From Planctomycetota bacterium (GTDB lineage Bacteria; Planctomycetota; Planctomycetia; Pirellulales; Pirellulaceae): 64,000 nt of DNA. The translations under genes and the position numbers were made by a program. Of the stretch, positions 53,909 through 63,673 are shown piece after piece (position 1 is the first letter of the stretch; each line of letters begins with the position of its first letter). Below the pieces are notes generated by a model. That model saw nothing but the letters and a program-made list of their open reading frames with translations, was not told the DNA's origin and ran no database searches. Location of the stretch: contig JACNKX010000038.1 in NCBI GenBank assembly GCA_014381825.1, forward strand, positions 310,001 to 374,000. The letters run 5' to 3'.

Positions 53909-55195
53909 TTACGAGAATACGGCCTGAACGGGCACACCGTCATTGGCGATCTTAAAGGGGCGCTTCGACGCGGAGTACTCGATCCGATCGGTGGGAATGC
54001 CGAGCGCTTGAGCGATCGTCGCATTGAAGTCTGCGACCGTCACCTCATCGTCGTCGACGAAATGTCCGCGATCGTCTGACGCGCCGTGGACATAACCACC
54101 CTTAATTCCGGCACCTGCGATCAACGAACTGTAGACCGCCGGATGGTGATCACGACCAACGCGTTCGTTAATCTTTGGGCTTCGACCAAATTCAGATGTC
54201 AGAACGACAACGGTCTCATCCAAGAGGCCGGTTCGTTCAAGATCATCAAGCAGTGCGGCAACCGCCGTATCCACTTGAGGTCCCTTCTCCGCAAGCGTTT
54301 CGAAGTTGTCGACGTGTGTGTCCCACCCCCCAAGTTGCACTTCGACGAAACGAACATCACGTTCCAACAAACGACGAGCCAACAAACAGCCCTGCCCAAA
54401 GTTGCCGCTACCATAGGTAGCACGGAGTTTGCTATCCTCTTGCTTCACGTCGAATGCTTTGACATCTTCGCTCTGCATTAAGCGAATCGCCTCGGCGTAC
54501 ATATCTCCGTAACCCTGGACTTCTTTGTAAGGGTAGCGGGCCAAAAACTGGTTGCCAAATTTTGCAACCAAATTCAATCGTCGGTTGAAGTCCTTTTCGG
54601 TAACGCCACCCAGGAGCTTCGAGTTCTGTAGCCCCGCGGTCGGATTTCCGATTGGTAGCGGAGCAAACTTCAAATCCATATAGCCAGCGCCTGGGTGATC
54701 CGACCCGCCGTTGATGACGACGTTTGCCGGCACATTTTTGTTGATCTGGCCTTTGGCTTTCGCGACCCAAGCGCCCATCGCGGCATGACGAACCGTGGCG
54801 CGGGGAGCGTAGCTCGTATGTGCAAGGTAACGACCTTGCGCGTGGGCTCCTTGATTCGTGGTCATCGATCGAACGATGGACAGTTTATTCATCCGTTCGG
54901 CAAGCTTCGGAAAATGCTCGCTCAGACGAACGCCGTTGACACTCGTACTGATGGCCTTCGTCGGTCCTTGCGTCTCGCCACCTGGCTTCGGATCAAACGT
55001 GTCGAGGTGCGTCATTCCACCCGACATGAATAAGTAGATCGCCTTTTTTGCCTTGCCGGGTTTGGCCTGTTGCGCAAACGCTTGTGCTCCCGTGCCGAGC
55101 CACGGCAGCATGCCCACGCCGAAGCAAGCCTTTGCCATGTGTGCGGCAAAGGCTCTGCGAGACACTTCGTCAAAGTTTTTTATCTGTTCCAACAT
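53909..55195 (-). CDS. DUF1501 family protein (paired with DUF1549/1553 gene)
   Basis: A 428-residue protein. The leader VSRRAFAAHMAKACFGVGMLP is of the Tat type. Core motifs: KAIYLFMSGGMTHLDTFDPK, TNQGAHAQGRYLAHTSY, VVVLTSEFGRSPKIN and GRDHHPAVYSSLIAGAGIKGG. It lies 7 bases after the DUF1549/DUF1553 gene, the arrangement typical of planctomycetes and Verrucomicrobia, where both products are exported. The molecular function is unknown. Confidence 0.92.
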   Translation of the reverse strand: MLEQIKNFDEVSRRAFAAHMAKACFGVGMLPWLGTGAQAFAQQAKPGKAKKAIYLFMSGGMTHLDTFDPKPGGETQGPTKAISTSVNGVRLSEHFPKLAERMNKLSIVRSMTTNQGAHAQGRYLAHTSYAPRATVRHAAMGAWVAKAKGQINKNVPANVVINGGSDHPGAGYMDLKFAPLPIGNPTAGLQNSKLLGGVTEKDFNRRLNLVAKFGNQFLARYPYKEVQGYGDMYAEAIRLMQSEDVKAFDVKQEDSKLRATYGSGNFGQGCLLARRLLERDVRFVEVQLGGWDTHVDNFETLAEKGPQVDTAVAALLDDLERTGLLDETVVVLTSEFGRSPKINERVGRDHHPAVYSSLIAGAGIKGGYVHGASDDRGHFVDDDEVTVADFNATIAQALGIPTDRIEYSASKRPFKIANDGVPVQAVFS

Positions 55196-55202
55196 GCAAC
55201 GC

Positions 55203-57053
55203 TCACTGAATAAACATGAATTCGGGTGTGTTGAGCAGGATCCAAATCAACTCGCGATTGCCACGATTCGCTTGCTTCGCTTGAGCAAAGACATTCATCG
55301 CCAATCGACTCTCCGTTGAATTAGGTTCCCGTCCGAGAATGCTCAAATAGATGATTCGAATGCGGAGTTTTTGATCCCTGTCCGCTTTGGCGAGCAGTTC
55401 CATCAACTGCGAACCTTCTCGCACGATTTGGTAGTGATGCTTGCCGTTGATAAGCGTCAGAATCTGAGACACCGTCGGGTCGCGATTCGAGCCCGAAATC
55501 AGCTCTCGATCCGATGCGCCAAAGTCACGAAGAAAGTGCCCGGCGGCGGCGGGCTGACGCATCTCGGAGGCTCTCGCAAGACTAGGCCCGGTCGGCTTCT
55601 TAGCACCGGACATGGACATGCTCGGTTTCTTACCGCGATTTTGGCGATCCTTATAAAGCGCGACGCCCCGATCAACGATCGCGCTGGGCGAAGTACTTTG
55701 AATATCGAAATACGGGAAACGATACGGGCTGTTTTGTTCGTAGGTACTCGCAAGCGGCTCGTTCATGCTGAGCGTAACGAGCGAATCCCAGATTTGTTCA
55801 GCCGTCATGCGTCGCAACGTCGGGCCAGGAAAATGAAACGGCTCCTCGCTAACTTCGCGATACACCGCCCGGCGTTGATAGACGTCAGTGTTCATCAACA
55901 TGCGCAGATACTGCTTCATGTTGAAGTCGAGACGGACCATTGCATAGGCAAGAAATTTCATCAGTTCGGGATTCGACGCCTCCGCTCCTTCGATATCGTC
56001 TAGCGGCTCGATCAAACCAACGCCCATCACCTTCTTCCACAATCGGTTCGCGATCACCTTCGCAAACAACGGGTTTTCTTTCGACGTCGCCCAACTGGCG
56101 AACGCCTCACGCCGCGCCTGCCCATCGCGCAATCGCGGGTTCTCCCCAAAGATCGTCTTCGGAGTGACTGCATCGTTTGCCTTCGCGTTTCCGTAATCAT
56201 AATCTTTCGGAAAACGCAGCAGACGATTGTCTGCGTCGCTCAATTCCCATTGGTTGTAGCGAGCGAGCTGGTTGACGAGTTGCCGTTGCTGCGGGGTCAG
56301 ATTCCGCTTTTTTATCTCGGCCGCGATCGCACGACGCTGCTGTTGATACTCCTTGCCGCCCGCGCGTGTATTGACGCTATACGTGAACGCCGCCATTTCG
56401 TAAAAGTCTTTTTGTGTCCAGCGCTCAAACGGATGATCGTGGCACTGAGCGCACCCAATTTGTGTTCCTAGAAAGATTGAGACCGTGTTCGACAGATTGT
56501 CGAGTGGCATCCCTTGGTCGCGAAGGTAGTAACCAACTGCGCCGTTCTCACTTGGCGTGCCCGATGCCGACAGCAGCTCGTAAACGAACTCGTCATACGG
56601 TTTGTTCTTCTTCAGCGACTCCTTTACCCATTCGACATAGCTGTGCAATTCGACGCCACTCCCAGCCGACTTGATTCGCAAGACGTCTGCCCAGTAGTTG
56701 TAGTAGTTGCTTGCATAGCCGTCCGACGCGAGCAGATAGTCGATCAAGATCTCTCGCTTGTTCTTTTCCTTCGCGTCGAGGAAGTCAAAAGCTTCCTGGC
56801 CTGTAGGAATCGTACCCGTGATGTCGAGGTAAACGCGGCGCATGAAGATGCGATCGTTCGCGGGCAGGCTTGCAGCGACTCCATGCTTAGTCCGATCGGC
56901 TTCAATCAACTGGTCGATCCGTGCCGCGGCAGCGAGAATCGGCGCGCGACTCGCTTCGAGTCTGGCAGCTCGCTGATCATCAGCGGCGCGGCTATCCGGC
57001 GAATAGACAATCAGACTAACCGCGAATAACGCGGCACATGAGATGGATCGCAT
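55203..57053 (-). CDS. DUF1549/DUF1553 protein with CxxCH motif
   Basis: A 616-residue secreted protein with signal peptide (ISCAALFAVSLIVYS). The DUF1549 half (~45-250) contains FMRRVYLDITGTIPT, YYNYWADVLRI and the motif CAQCHDHPFERW at 201-212, where Cys201, Cys204 and His205 could bind heme c. The DUF1553 half (~300-610) has FASWATSKENPLFAKVIANRLWKKVMGVGLIEPLDD, ERMTAEQIWDSL-type text and a final LNTPEFMFIQ. First gene of the pair with the DUF1501 gene. No catalytic role is established for the family. Confidence 0.92.
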   Translation of the reverse strand: MRSISCAALFAVSLIVYSPDSRAADDQRAARLEASRAPILAAAARIDQLIEADRTKHGVAASLPANDRIFMRRVYLDITGTIPTGQEAFDFLDAKEKNKREILIDYLLASDGYASNYYNYWADVLRIKSAGSGVELHSYVEWVKESLKKNKPYDEFVYELLSASGTPSENGAVGYYLRDQGMPLDNLSNTVSIFLGTQIGCAQCHDHPFERWTQKDFYEMAAFTYSVNTRAGGKEYQQQRRAIAAEIKKRNLTPQQRQLVNQLARYNQWELSDADNRLLRFPKDYDYGNAKANDAVTPKTIFGENPRLRDGQARREAFASWATSKENPLFAKVIANRLWKKVMGVGLIEPLDDIEGAEASNPELMKFLAYAMVRLDFNMKQYLRMLMNTDVYQRRAVYREVSEEPFHFPGPTLRRMTAEQIWDSLVTLSMNEPLASTYEQNSPYRFPYFDIQSTSPSAIVDRGVALYKDRQNRGKKPSMSMSGAKKPTGPSLARASEMRQPAAAGHFLRDFGASDRELISGSNRDPTVSQILTLINGKHHYQIVREGSQLMELLAKADRDQKLRIRIIYLSILGREPNSTESRLAMNVFAQAKQANRGNRELIWILLNTPEFMFIQ

Positions 57054-57126
57054 TTCTGTTCCTTGAGACTTCGCAGACGAGATTCATTGCGAGACAGCTC
57101 CATTCGAAGCTGAATCGCCTCGCGTG

Positions 57127-58122
57127 TCAAGCGGAACGATGCGTCCGGAGAGCATCGACTACCGATTCCATGTCACTACGCAGCGGAGCCACGAATTCGA
57201 TCGCTTCACCGGTGATCGGGTGCGTGAGGGCTAATCGTCGGGCATGGAGGGCCTGACGGTTCAACAATATGTTGTCTTCGTCATCACCGCTGATCTCGCC
57301 CAGCGTGATCTGCGAACGCCCACCGTAAAGCCGATCGCAGAGTACGGCGGCGCCGACGTGAGCTAAATGAACTCGTATCTGGTGTGTGCGACCTGTCTTC
57401 GGCACGACTTTCAGGAGCGCGAAACCGCGAAATCTCTCCACCACTTCATAAAACGTCTTGGCATCGCGAGACGTCGAGTGATCTGCGCGAATTGCCTTCC
57501 TTTCGCGATGATATGGGTGTGCTCCGATCGGTTGTTCAATGATATCCCGATCACGATCCAGTGAACCGATCACGATAGCAGCGTATTCCTTCTCGGTCGT
57601 CCGCGCCTCAAACTGAGCAGCCAAACGAAGGTGAGCCTGATCGGTTTTCGCGACCACCATGACTCCGCTCGTCTCGCGGTCCAGCCGATGGACAATTCCC
57701 GGTCGCGACGGGCCTCCCACGGAACTCAATTGCCCAAAGCGAAAAGCGAGTGCGCTCGTCAAGGTCCCAGACCAATGGCCTTTCGCCGGATGAACCACCA
57801 TGTCAGGAGACTTATTGACGGCAATCAGATGATCATCTTCGTACAGGACATCCAGCGGGATGTCTTCCGGTGCGGGACCGTCTTTGGGTAATTCAGGCAG
57901 CACAATCGAGATCGATTGGCCAACCTTCAGTCGATACGAGGCCTTCGTTCGCTTGCCGCCAACTTGCACACCGCCTGCATTGATGGCTTGCCGCAGCTTT
58001 ACACGACTATAGCTCGGAAACTGAGTAGCAAGAAACGCGTCCAGGCGGGAGTCGATATGCTCTTCACCAACGATCAGCTCAACCGCCTCGGACGAATGAC
58101 CGTCTGGAGATTTACTTGTCAC
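57127..58122 (-). CDS. rluD: RluD-type 23S rRNA pseudouridine synthase
   Basis: A 331-residue enzyme close in length to E. coli RluD (326). The N-terminal S4 RNA-binding domain (HIDSRLDAFLATQFPSYSR, ~22-40) is followed by IAVNKSPDMVVHPAKGHWSGTL, the catalytic HRLDRETSG (Asp148) and PKTGRTHQIRVHLAHVGAAVLCDRLYGG. The GTG at 58122 was chosen because S4 homology begins soon after and it lies 4 bases past the upstream stop. A longer frame (to 58341) is only the upstream gene read in another phase. Confidence 0.9.
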   Translation of the reverse strand: MTSKSPDGHSSEAVELIVGEEHIDSRLDAFLATQFPSYSRVKLRQAINAGGVQVGGKRTKASYRLKVGQSISIVLPELPKDGPAPEDIPLDVLYEDDHLIAVNKSPDMVVHPAKGHWSGTLTSALAFRFGQLSSVGGPSRPGIVHRLDRETSGVMVVAKTDQAHLRLAAQFEARTTEKEYAAIVIGSLDRDRDIIEQPIGAHPYHRERKAIRADHSTSRDAKTFYEVVERFRGFALLKVVPKTGRTHQIRVHLAHVGAAVLCDRLYGGRSQITLGEISGDDEDNILLNRQALHARRLALTHPITGEAIEFVAPLRSDMESVVDALRTHRSA

Positions 58123-58126
58123 GCGA

Positions 58127-59155
58127 TTATTCAGACGGAGCTTCGTCAGAAGCAGGCGTTTCGCTCGCCGGAGTCTTACTAGGTTCTGGGACCGGTTTGC
58201 TTGCGGCTGGGTCACTGGGTGCTGGGTCACTGGGCGCTGGGTCACTGGGCGCTGGGTCACTGGCCTCGGGCGCATCCTCCTTCTTTGGAGTGGGCACAGC
58301 GTCTTCGACCTTTTCCTCGGCATCCTCCTTCGGTGTTGCATCAGCTTCCGAACTCGGGCCGTTTAACTCCGGGCCAGCTTCTGACGAATCGTCTGCCGGG
58401 GGAGTCGGCTCCGCCCCTGGCACCGTCGAAGGGAATACAGGCAAGGAAAGGTCTGGGCGATCCGAAAGATCACCTAAGTCCGCTGGGAGATTGGGAAGCC
58501 CGAGATCGCTTCCCGGACCACCGGGCATCCCAGGAATCGCAGGTGGACGGGGTGTTTGATTTGCGAACCAATTGTACCACTTCTCCGTCGAGGTATCGCT
58601 TAAAGCATCGGTGCGCCGTTGTGCTTCTTTGCCAAGACCCGAGGTCGCCGAACTGCTCGCGAGCTTACCGTAGTACTCTTTGGCTTTTTCAATATTCGCC
58701 ATTGACTCGTAAACTTGCCCCAGTCCGAACCAGGCGCGCTGTCGCAAGATCGATTCCGGCACCTTTTCGACCACAAGATAGTTGCGTTCCGCCTCGGCCA
58801 AGTTTCTCTTGGCGTTGTCGCGATTGGTATAAAGATCCCCGATCCCTTCGGCCAACTTCAAATCGGCTTCTGCTAAGTGAGCCCACACGCCAGCCGTCGT
58901 GCCTTGATTCGCCGAGGCCACGATCTCAAGCGCTTCCGGATCCCGTTCCCCGAACGCTTGGAAGAACTGATTCCATCCGGCCTGCGAACGGGCCGCCTGA
59001 TCCTGCACCAAAAACGTTCCCGCGACCCCAGCAGCGATCACGAGCAGTACGAGCGCTAAGATCGTCTTCGAGTGACCCTGGACCTGACCCAAGTGTTTGC
59101 CAATCCAGTCAGCCAGGACGTTGGTTTGCAATTCGTGGCGTCGATCTGTCTTCAT
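58127..59155 (-). CDS. TPR-type single-pass membrane protein with acidic Pro-rich tail
   Basis: A 342-residue protein. A short cytoplasmic N-terminus with RHELQTNVLADWIGKHLGQVQGH is followed by one membrane helix (~31-52). Next is a TPR-like periplasmic part (EADLKLAEGIGDLYTN, WFGLGQVYESMANIEKAKEYYGKLA), as in YfgM-like proteins. The last ~130 residues are Pro/Asp/Glu/Ser-rich disorder with four DPAPS-type units encoded by a 15-bp tandem repeat. It precedes rluD in the same operon. Confidence 0.75.
   Translation of the reverse strand: MKTDRRHELQTNVLADWIGKHLGQVQGHSKTILALVLLVIAAGVAGTFLVQDQAARSQAGWNQFFQAFGERDPEALEIVASANQGTTAGVWAHLAEADLKLAEGIGDLYTNRDNAKRNLAEAERNYLVVEKVPESILRQRAWFGLGQVYESMANIEKAKEYYGKLASSSATSGLGKEAQRRTDALSDTSTEKWYNWFANQTPRPPAIPGMPGGPGSDLGLPNLPADLGDLSDRPDLSLPVFPSTVPGAEPTPPADDSSEAGPELNGPSSEADATPKEDAEEKVEDAVPTPKKEDAPEASDPAPSDPAPSDPAPSDPAASKPVPEPSKTPASETPASDEAPSE
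58206..58265 (-). repeat. Tandem repeat, 4 x 15 bp, inside the TPR protein gene
   Basis: Four near-identical 15-bp units (plus strand GCTGGGTCACTGGGC) lie at 58206-58220, 58221-58235, 58236-58250 and 58251-58265. They encode four SDPAP-type pentapeptides and keep the reading frame. Confidence 0.92.
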
Positions 59156-59491
59156 CTTCCGTGCCGTTATTCGAGGGTGAAGGGCGAGAGTGCCAGTGGT
59201 TGAGTTCCTTCCGTGGCGAACCGAAACTGGATGATCGGCATCCCACCGAAGAACGGAAGTATAGAACTGACCAAGGAATAGCTCAAGGGCGAAGCACCAT
59301 CAAATCCCTGCACGCGTACCGTACTCGACCGCCACAGTGCGGCCACATCGACAGTTCCGGCCTTCGGCGTTGTGAGTCTCCACAAAGAAAACTGTTAGAT
59401 ATCCATCTGGCGTAACATTAACGTAACATCCATGCCCTAGAGTCTCCCGCAGTGCTACATCTTTCTCGGCTGATCTAAAAGGAGACTTCAC

Positions 59492-61006
59492 ATGACTCGG
59501 CTCCCAATCGTCACTCTCGCTCTTTGCTTCGTGTTGACTCTGGTCAGCAGCGCATCGGCTGCCGATCCAACACTGAGCGAGCTTCTTGAAAAGGCAATCT
59601 ATACCGAGCAAACGGTTGGCGACCTCGACGCCGCCGTGAATCTTTACGAACAGATTGCCGCAAAACACGAACTGAATGCCGAGACGGCGGCACGAGCTCA
59701 GCTGCACCTTGGGATGGCACGATTAAAGCGTGGCGATCGCGCTAAGGCGACGGAAGCGTTTCGGATTCTGGTCGACAGGTATCCCAGTCGAGACAAGATC
59801 GTTAAGTACGCGGAAAATCAGATTCCCCCCGACCTCGACGAAGCACTACACCAGATTCGCAATAACTACGTCGATGTCCTGGACGACGAGGACGAACTGA
59901 TGGCGGCCGCTATTCGAGGTGTTCTCGGAGAGCTCGACGAGTACTCAGGACTTCTTAGCGCCGAGGCGATGGATGAGTTTAAAGTCACCCTGAGTGGCAG
60001 GCTCGTAGGCATTGGCGTTGCGATCGCGCTACAGGAGGGAAGGCTCGTCGTCACGACACCAATCGTGGGATCGCCGGCCTTCGAAGCGGGGCTGCTCGCC
60101 GGTGATACGATCGCCACGATTGACAACACGTCGGTCGCCTCGATACCAGAAGACGAACGCCTGAAAGAAGCCGTGCGGCGTTTGCGAGGGAAAGCAGACA
60201 CCGCCGTTACGGTCGGCATCATCTCGCCGAACTCAGAGAAAGCCAGAGACATCCGGATCGTGCGTCGCCCCCTGAAGCTCGACACCATCGTGGGCAACGA
60301 TCGTGAGGACTCTGGGACGTGGCGGTATGAGCTAAGCAAAGAACCTAAGATCGACTACCTTGCCATCCTGTCCTTCGGGCGTGAAGCAGCACGGGACCTG
60401 CGAACGGTCGTCGCGCACCTGGAAGAACAAGGCTCACAGGCGATAGTCATTGATCTTAGGAATTCACCTGGAGGCCTTATGAAATCCGCGATCGATTGTG
60501 CGGACCTCTTTCTGAACGAGGGAGTCATAGTCGAGGTAAGAGGTCGGAACCAGAACGAGACGCATCGGGCCAAGCCAACGCAATTTCTTGCCGGCGTGCC
60601 AATCGCAATTCTGACAAACTCCGCCACTGCCTCGGCAGCGGAGATTTTTGCGGGCGCTTTGCGAGATCATCATCGCGCCGTGATCGTAGGTGAACGAACT
60701 CATGGCAAAGGAAGTGTTCAGAGTTTAATTACGCTGAAAAGCGGAAACGCAATCAAGCTAACGACGGCTCGGTTCTATTTGCCGAATGGCAGAAATATCC
60801 AAAAGCCATCCAATGCAACTGAAGAAGACGTCTGGGGCATCAGTCCCTCGGAAGGGTTCGGCGTCGAGTTATCAGAAGAAGAAAGACGTGCGTACGGCCC
60901 GCTTCGCGCCGCTCAAGCTTCGGTCGAAGTCGAAGCAGTTCCTGAATTCTCGGATCGTGTTCTCGAAAAGGCGATGGAATACTTAACGCAGCAAACGAAG
61001 GAGTAG
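59492..61006 (+). CDS. S41 C-terminal processing protease (CtpA-like)
   Basis: A 504-residue periplasmic protease with signal peptide (LPIVTLALCFVLTLVSSASA). Unusually, TPR-like helices (~30-105, LGMARLKRGDRAKATEAF) precede the standard parts: a PDZ domain (~160-250, RLVVTTPIVGSPAFEAGLLAGDTI) and the S41 core with the catalytic dyad Ser381 (TNSATASAAEI) and Lys406 (THGKGSVQ). AAGGAG lies upstream of the ATG. The histidine kinase gene begins 10 bases later, so the protease may act on or be controlled by that system. Confidence 0.92.
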   Translation: MTRLPIVTLALCFVLTLVSSASAADPTLSELLEKAIYTEQTVGDLDAAVNLYEQIAAKHELNAETAARAQLHLGMARLKRGDRAKATEAFRILVDRYPSRDKIVKYAENQIPPDLDEALHQIRNNYVDVLDDEDELMAAAIRGVLGELDEYSGLLSAEAMDEFKVTLSGRLVGIGVAIALQEGRLVVTTPIVGSPAFEAGLLAGDTIATIDNTSVASIPEDERLKEAVRRLRGKADTAVTVGIISPNSEKARDIRIVRRPLKLDTIVGNDREDSGTWRYELSKEPKIDYLAILSFGREAARDLRTVVAHLEEQGSQAIVIDLRNSPGGLMKSAIDCADLFLNEGVIVEVRGRNQNETHRAKPTQFLAGVPIAILTNSATASAAEIFAGALRDHHRAVIVGERTHGKGSVQSLITLKSGNAIKLTTARFYLPNGRNIQKPSNATEEDVWGISPSEGFGVELSEEERRAYGPLRAAQASVEVEAVPEFSDRVLEKAMEYLTQQTKE

Positions 61007-61015
61007 CGACCGAAC

Positions 61016-62932
61016 GTGATACGTTTCTCGTCAATTGATACGACCGGCCAGAGGCACTGGCCGGTCGTCTTGCTGCTGCTCACCGTGTTGTTTTCGTCGG
61101 CAAGCGTGCTTTGGCTGACCAATGCGGCCGTGCGCAACGAACGTGCCGCCGTCCGTCAACGTTTAACAGAAGCGTATCACAGCCGATTGCGACTGGCTGA
61201 ATCATGCGTTGAAGAATACTGGCGGTCGATCGACGCCGAGATCGAGCAGCTCGCAGCGAAAAACAGCGGCCCTGAGCTATTCAAAGCGTGTGTCGCGGCA
61301 GACTTGGCCGATAGCATCTTGATCGTAGATTCTGGTGGAGCAATTACTTATCCAGCGCCGTCGGTGCACATCGAGATCGCCAGCCTGAACCCAAAGGCGT
61401 GGGCCGCCGCGAACCAGTTGGAATTTCGCGACCACTCGATTGCAGATGCTACCGAGGCTTATGCTGCAATTGCCACCACCGAACCGCAACCAAATGCCGA
61501 GGCGCGGGCATGGATGGCACACGCCCGATGTCTTGAGAAAGGTGGCCAACGGGATCAGGCAATCAGTATCCTTACGAACGAACTGGGGCAACCTGGTATT
61601 GCCGCCGCCCTCGATCAGGACGGCCGCAGCGTTCGGCTCGATGCGCTGCTTCGCGCTACGCAGCTGGTCGCCGCAGCCGATGGACAGGCGAGCCGCCTCG
61701 AAACCTTGCAAGAGTCTTTACAACAATTGCTGAACGATTACGGCAACAAAGTCCCTTCTGCTCAGCGGCAGTTCGCGATGCGCGCATTCCGAGAGCTGTT
61801 TCCCGAATCACCTGAATTCGAGACCTTCAGCGCCGAGCAGCTCGCGGCGAATCATTTCGACTCTCCGCAGAGCAAGCATGGCATTCTTTGGAAGCGGGAA
61901 CAGCGTGACTCTGGCGTCATACTACTGTTTCGGAATGAGAACGTGATCACGACAGTTGAAGAGTTGATTGCCGAGTGGAGCACATCGGACGAGCGGATCG
62001 TCGCTTCGCTAGAAACCGACAGCGAAGTTGCTAACGCGGACGTAGCGACTCGTCCTCTCCATTCAATGCCTGATTGGAATTTGTCGGTCCAATTGAATGA
62101 TCCATCGTTATTCGAGGATGCATCCCGCCATCAAACAGCACTCTACTCGCTTGCCGCGCTGCTATCGATTGCCGCCGTCGCGGTTGGCGTAGCTGTGACA
62201 GGAATCTTCGTTCGCAGGCAACTGAAGCTTGCGCAGATGAAGAACGACCTTGCCGCGGTCGTAACACATGAGTTACGGACCCCGCTGGCCTCCATTCGAG
62301 TGCTTGTCGACACACTGCTCGACGACAGTACAACCAATGCGTCGCGAACGAAGGAGTATTTGAAACTGATTGCTCAGGAAAATGAGCGCCTGAGCCGGCT
62401 GATCGACAACTTCCTTACATTCTCACGACTGGAACGGAACCAGCAGCGATTTGACTTCCGCGCGTCCGACCCCGCAAATCTGGCCGACCAAGCCGTCGTT
62501 GCCATCAATGGCAAACTGAATGATGCGAGTTGCGTCTTCGAGCGGGAGCTTCAACCCGGCCTGCCATCGGTCCACGTCGACCCCGACGCGATCGTGACAG
62601 TGCTTTTGAACTTGCTCGATAACGCCGTCAAGTTTACCGGCGACGAGAAACGGATTGAATTGCGAATCAGCCGCGACGAACAGTTCGTTCGATTCGAGAT
62701 CGAAGATAACGGCATCGGCATGTCGGCCACGGACGCTCGAAATGCCTTCGAGCGATTTTATCAAGCGGACACGCGATTATCGCGAAGCCACGGCGGATGC
62801 GGTCTCGGGTTGAGTCTAGTCCGCTCGATCGTCGACGCTCACAACGGCAGCGTGGCGATCGCCTCGAAGTCGGGAGTTGGGAGCACGTTCACAGTGCGGC
62901 TTCCATTTGATAATGCCAATGAAGTCGTGTGA
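61016..62932 (+). CDS. Sensor histidine kinase
   Basis: A 638-residue membrane kinase starting at GTG. The first membrane helix (~15-36) and second (~376-400) enclose a ~340-residue periplasmic sensor that contains TPR-like text (ARAWMAHARCLEKGGQRDQAISIL). No HAMP is evident. The HisKA domain has the phospho-acceptor His418 in VVTHELRTPLAS. The HATPase_c domain has NLLDNAVKFTG, DNGIGM and GGCGLGLSLVRSIV. It is the sensor for the response regulator encoded 10 bases downstream and lies in an operon with the CtpA-like protease. Confidence 0.93.
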   Translation: MIRFSSIDTTGQRHWPVVLLLLTVLFSSASVLWLTNAAVRNERAAVRQRLTEAYHSRLRLAESCVEEYWRSIDAEIEQLAAKNSGPELFKACVAADLADSILIVDSGGAITYPAPSVHIEIASLNPKAWAAANQLEFRDHSIADATEAYAAIATTEPQPNAEARAWMAHARCLEKGGQRDQAISILTNELGQPGIAAALDQDGRSVRLDALLRATQLVAAADGQASRLETLQESLQQLLNDYGNKVPSAQRQFAMRAFRELFPESPEFETFSAEQLAANHFDSPQSKHGILWKREQRDSGVILLFRNENVITTVEELIAEWSTSDERIVASLETDSEVANADVATRPLHSMPDWNLSVQLNDPSLFEDASRHQTALYSLAALLSIAAVAVGVAVTGIFVRRQLKLAQMKNDLAAVVTHELRTPLASIRVLVDTLLDDSTTNASRTKEYLKLIAQENERLSRLIDNFLTFSRLERNQQRFDFRASDPANLADQAVVAINGKLNDASCVFERELQPGLPSVHVDPDAIVTVLLNLLDNAVKFTGDEKRIELRISRDEQFVRFEIEDNGIGMSATDARNAFERFYQADTRLSRSHGGCGLGLSLVRSIVDAHNGSVAIASKSGVGSTFTVRLPFDNANEVV

Positions 62933-62942
62933 GTAAAGCAGA

Positions 62943-63623
62943 ATGCCGTCGATCTTAATCATCGAAGACGATGCAACTCTCCTCCGAGGGCTGCGCGACA
63001 ACTTCATGTCGCGTGGCTTCGATGTAAGCGTCGCAACGGACGGAACTAATGCGTTAGACGCCGCGACTCAAGATAGTACCGACATTATCCTGCTCGACAT
63101 TATGTTGCCACACGTCAATGGCTATGAGATCTGTCGTCGTGTGCGAGAGGCCGGCGTCGAAACGCCGATCGTGATGCTAACGGCCAAAGGCCAGGAAGAC
63201 GACATTATCCGCGGCCTGGAACTTGGGGCCGATGACTACGTGACGAAACCCTTCAGCATCCGTGAGCTGGCGGCTCGCGTGAAGTCGTTGCTGCGACGAA
63301 AGGAGCCCGATACGCTCGTTCGTTTCGGCGACTGTGATGTCAACCTCGCCGCTCAAACACTTCGTCGCAACGGTAAACTCATTCCCCTAACAACGAAAGA
63401 ATTCCGCCTTCTTGCCTTATTTCTCCGCAGGCCGGGTCGCGCGCTCACTCGCAACGAGATTCTCGATGCCGTCTGGGGACACTCCGTGATTGTCACTGGT
63501 CGCAGTGTTGACCGTTGCGTTACCACACTGCGTTCCAAAGTCGAGCCCGATCCACGGAACCCGCAATTCATCGGCACAATTCGTGACATCGGATACCGAT
63601 TCGAGCTGCCGTGTGATGCCTGA
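62943..63623 (+). CDS. OmpR-family response regulator
   Basis: A 226-residue regulator. The receiver domain (1-120) has acidic residues Asp9 and Asp10, the phosphorylation site Asp52 (LLDIMLPHVNG), MLTAKGQ and the Lys in VTKPFSIREL. The winged-helix DNA-binding domain (~135-225) reads LTTKEFRLLALFLRRPGRALTRNEILDAVWG and ends GYRFELP. It is encoded directly downstream of the histidine kinase. Target genes are unknown; the operon's own protease is a candidate. Confidence 0.95.
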   Translation: MPSILIIEDDATLLRGLRDNFMSRGFDVSVATDGTNALDAATQDSTDIILLDIMLPHVNGYEICRRVREAGVETPIVMLTAKGQEDDIIRGLELGADDYVTKPFSIRELAARVKSLLRRKEPDTLVRFGDCDVNLAAQTLRRNGKLIPLTTKEFRLLALFLRRPGRALTRNEILDAVWGHSVIVTGRSVDRCVTTLRSKVEPDPRNPQFIGTIRDIGYRFELPCDA

Positions 63624-63673
63624 TGCCACGTTCGGTAACTCAGCGCGCGAGCGACGTGCTATTTCCAAGATTT

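Noticed and set aside
57127-58341. rluD with a 73-residue N-terminal extension
   Set aside because: The extension lies within the TPR protein gene in another phase and reads as repeats; a GTG at 58122 gives the normal RluD length.
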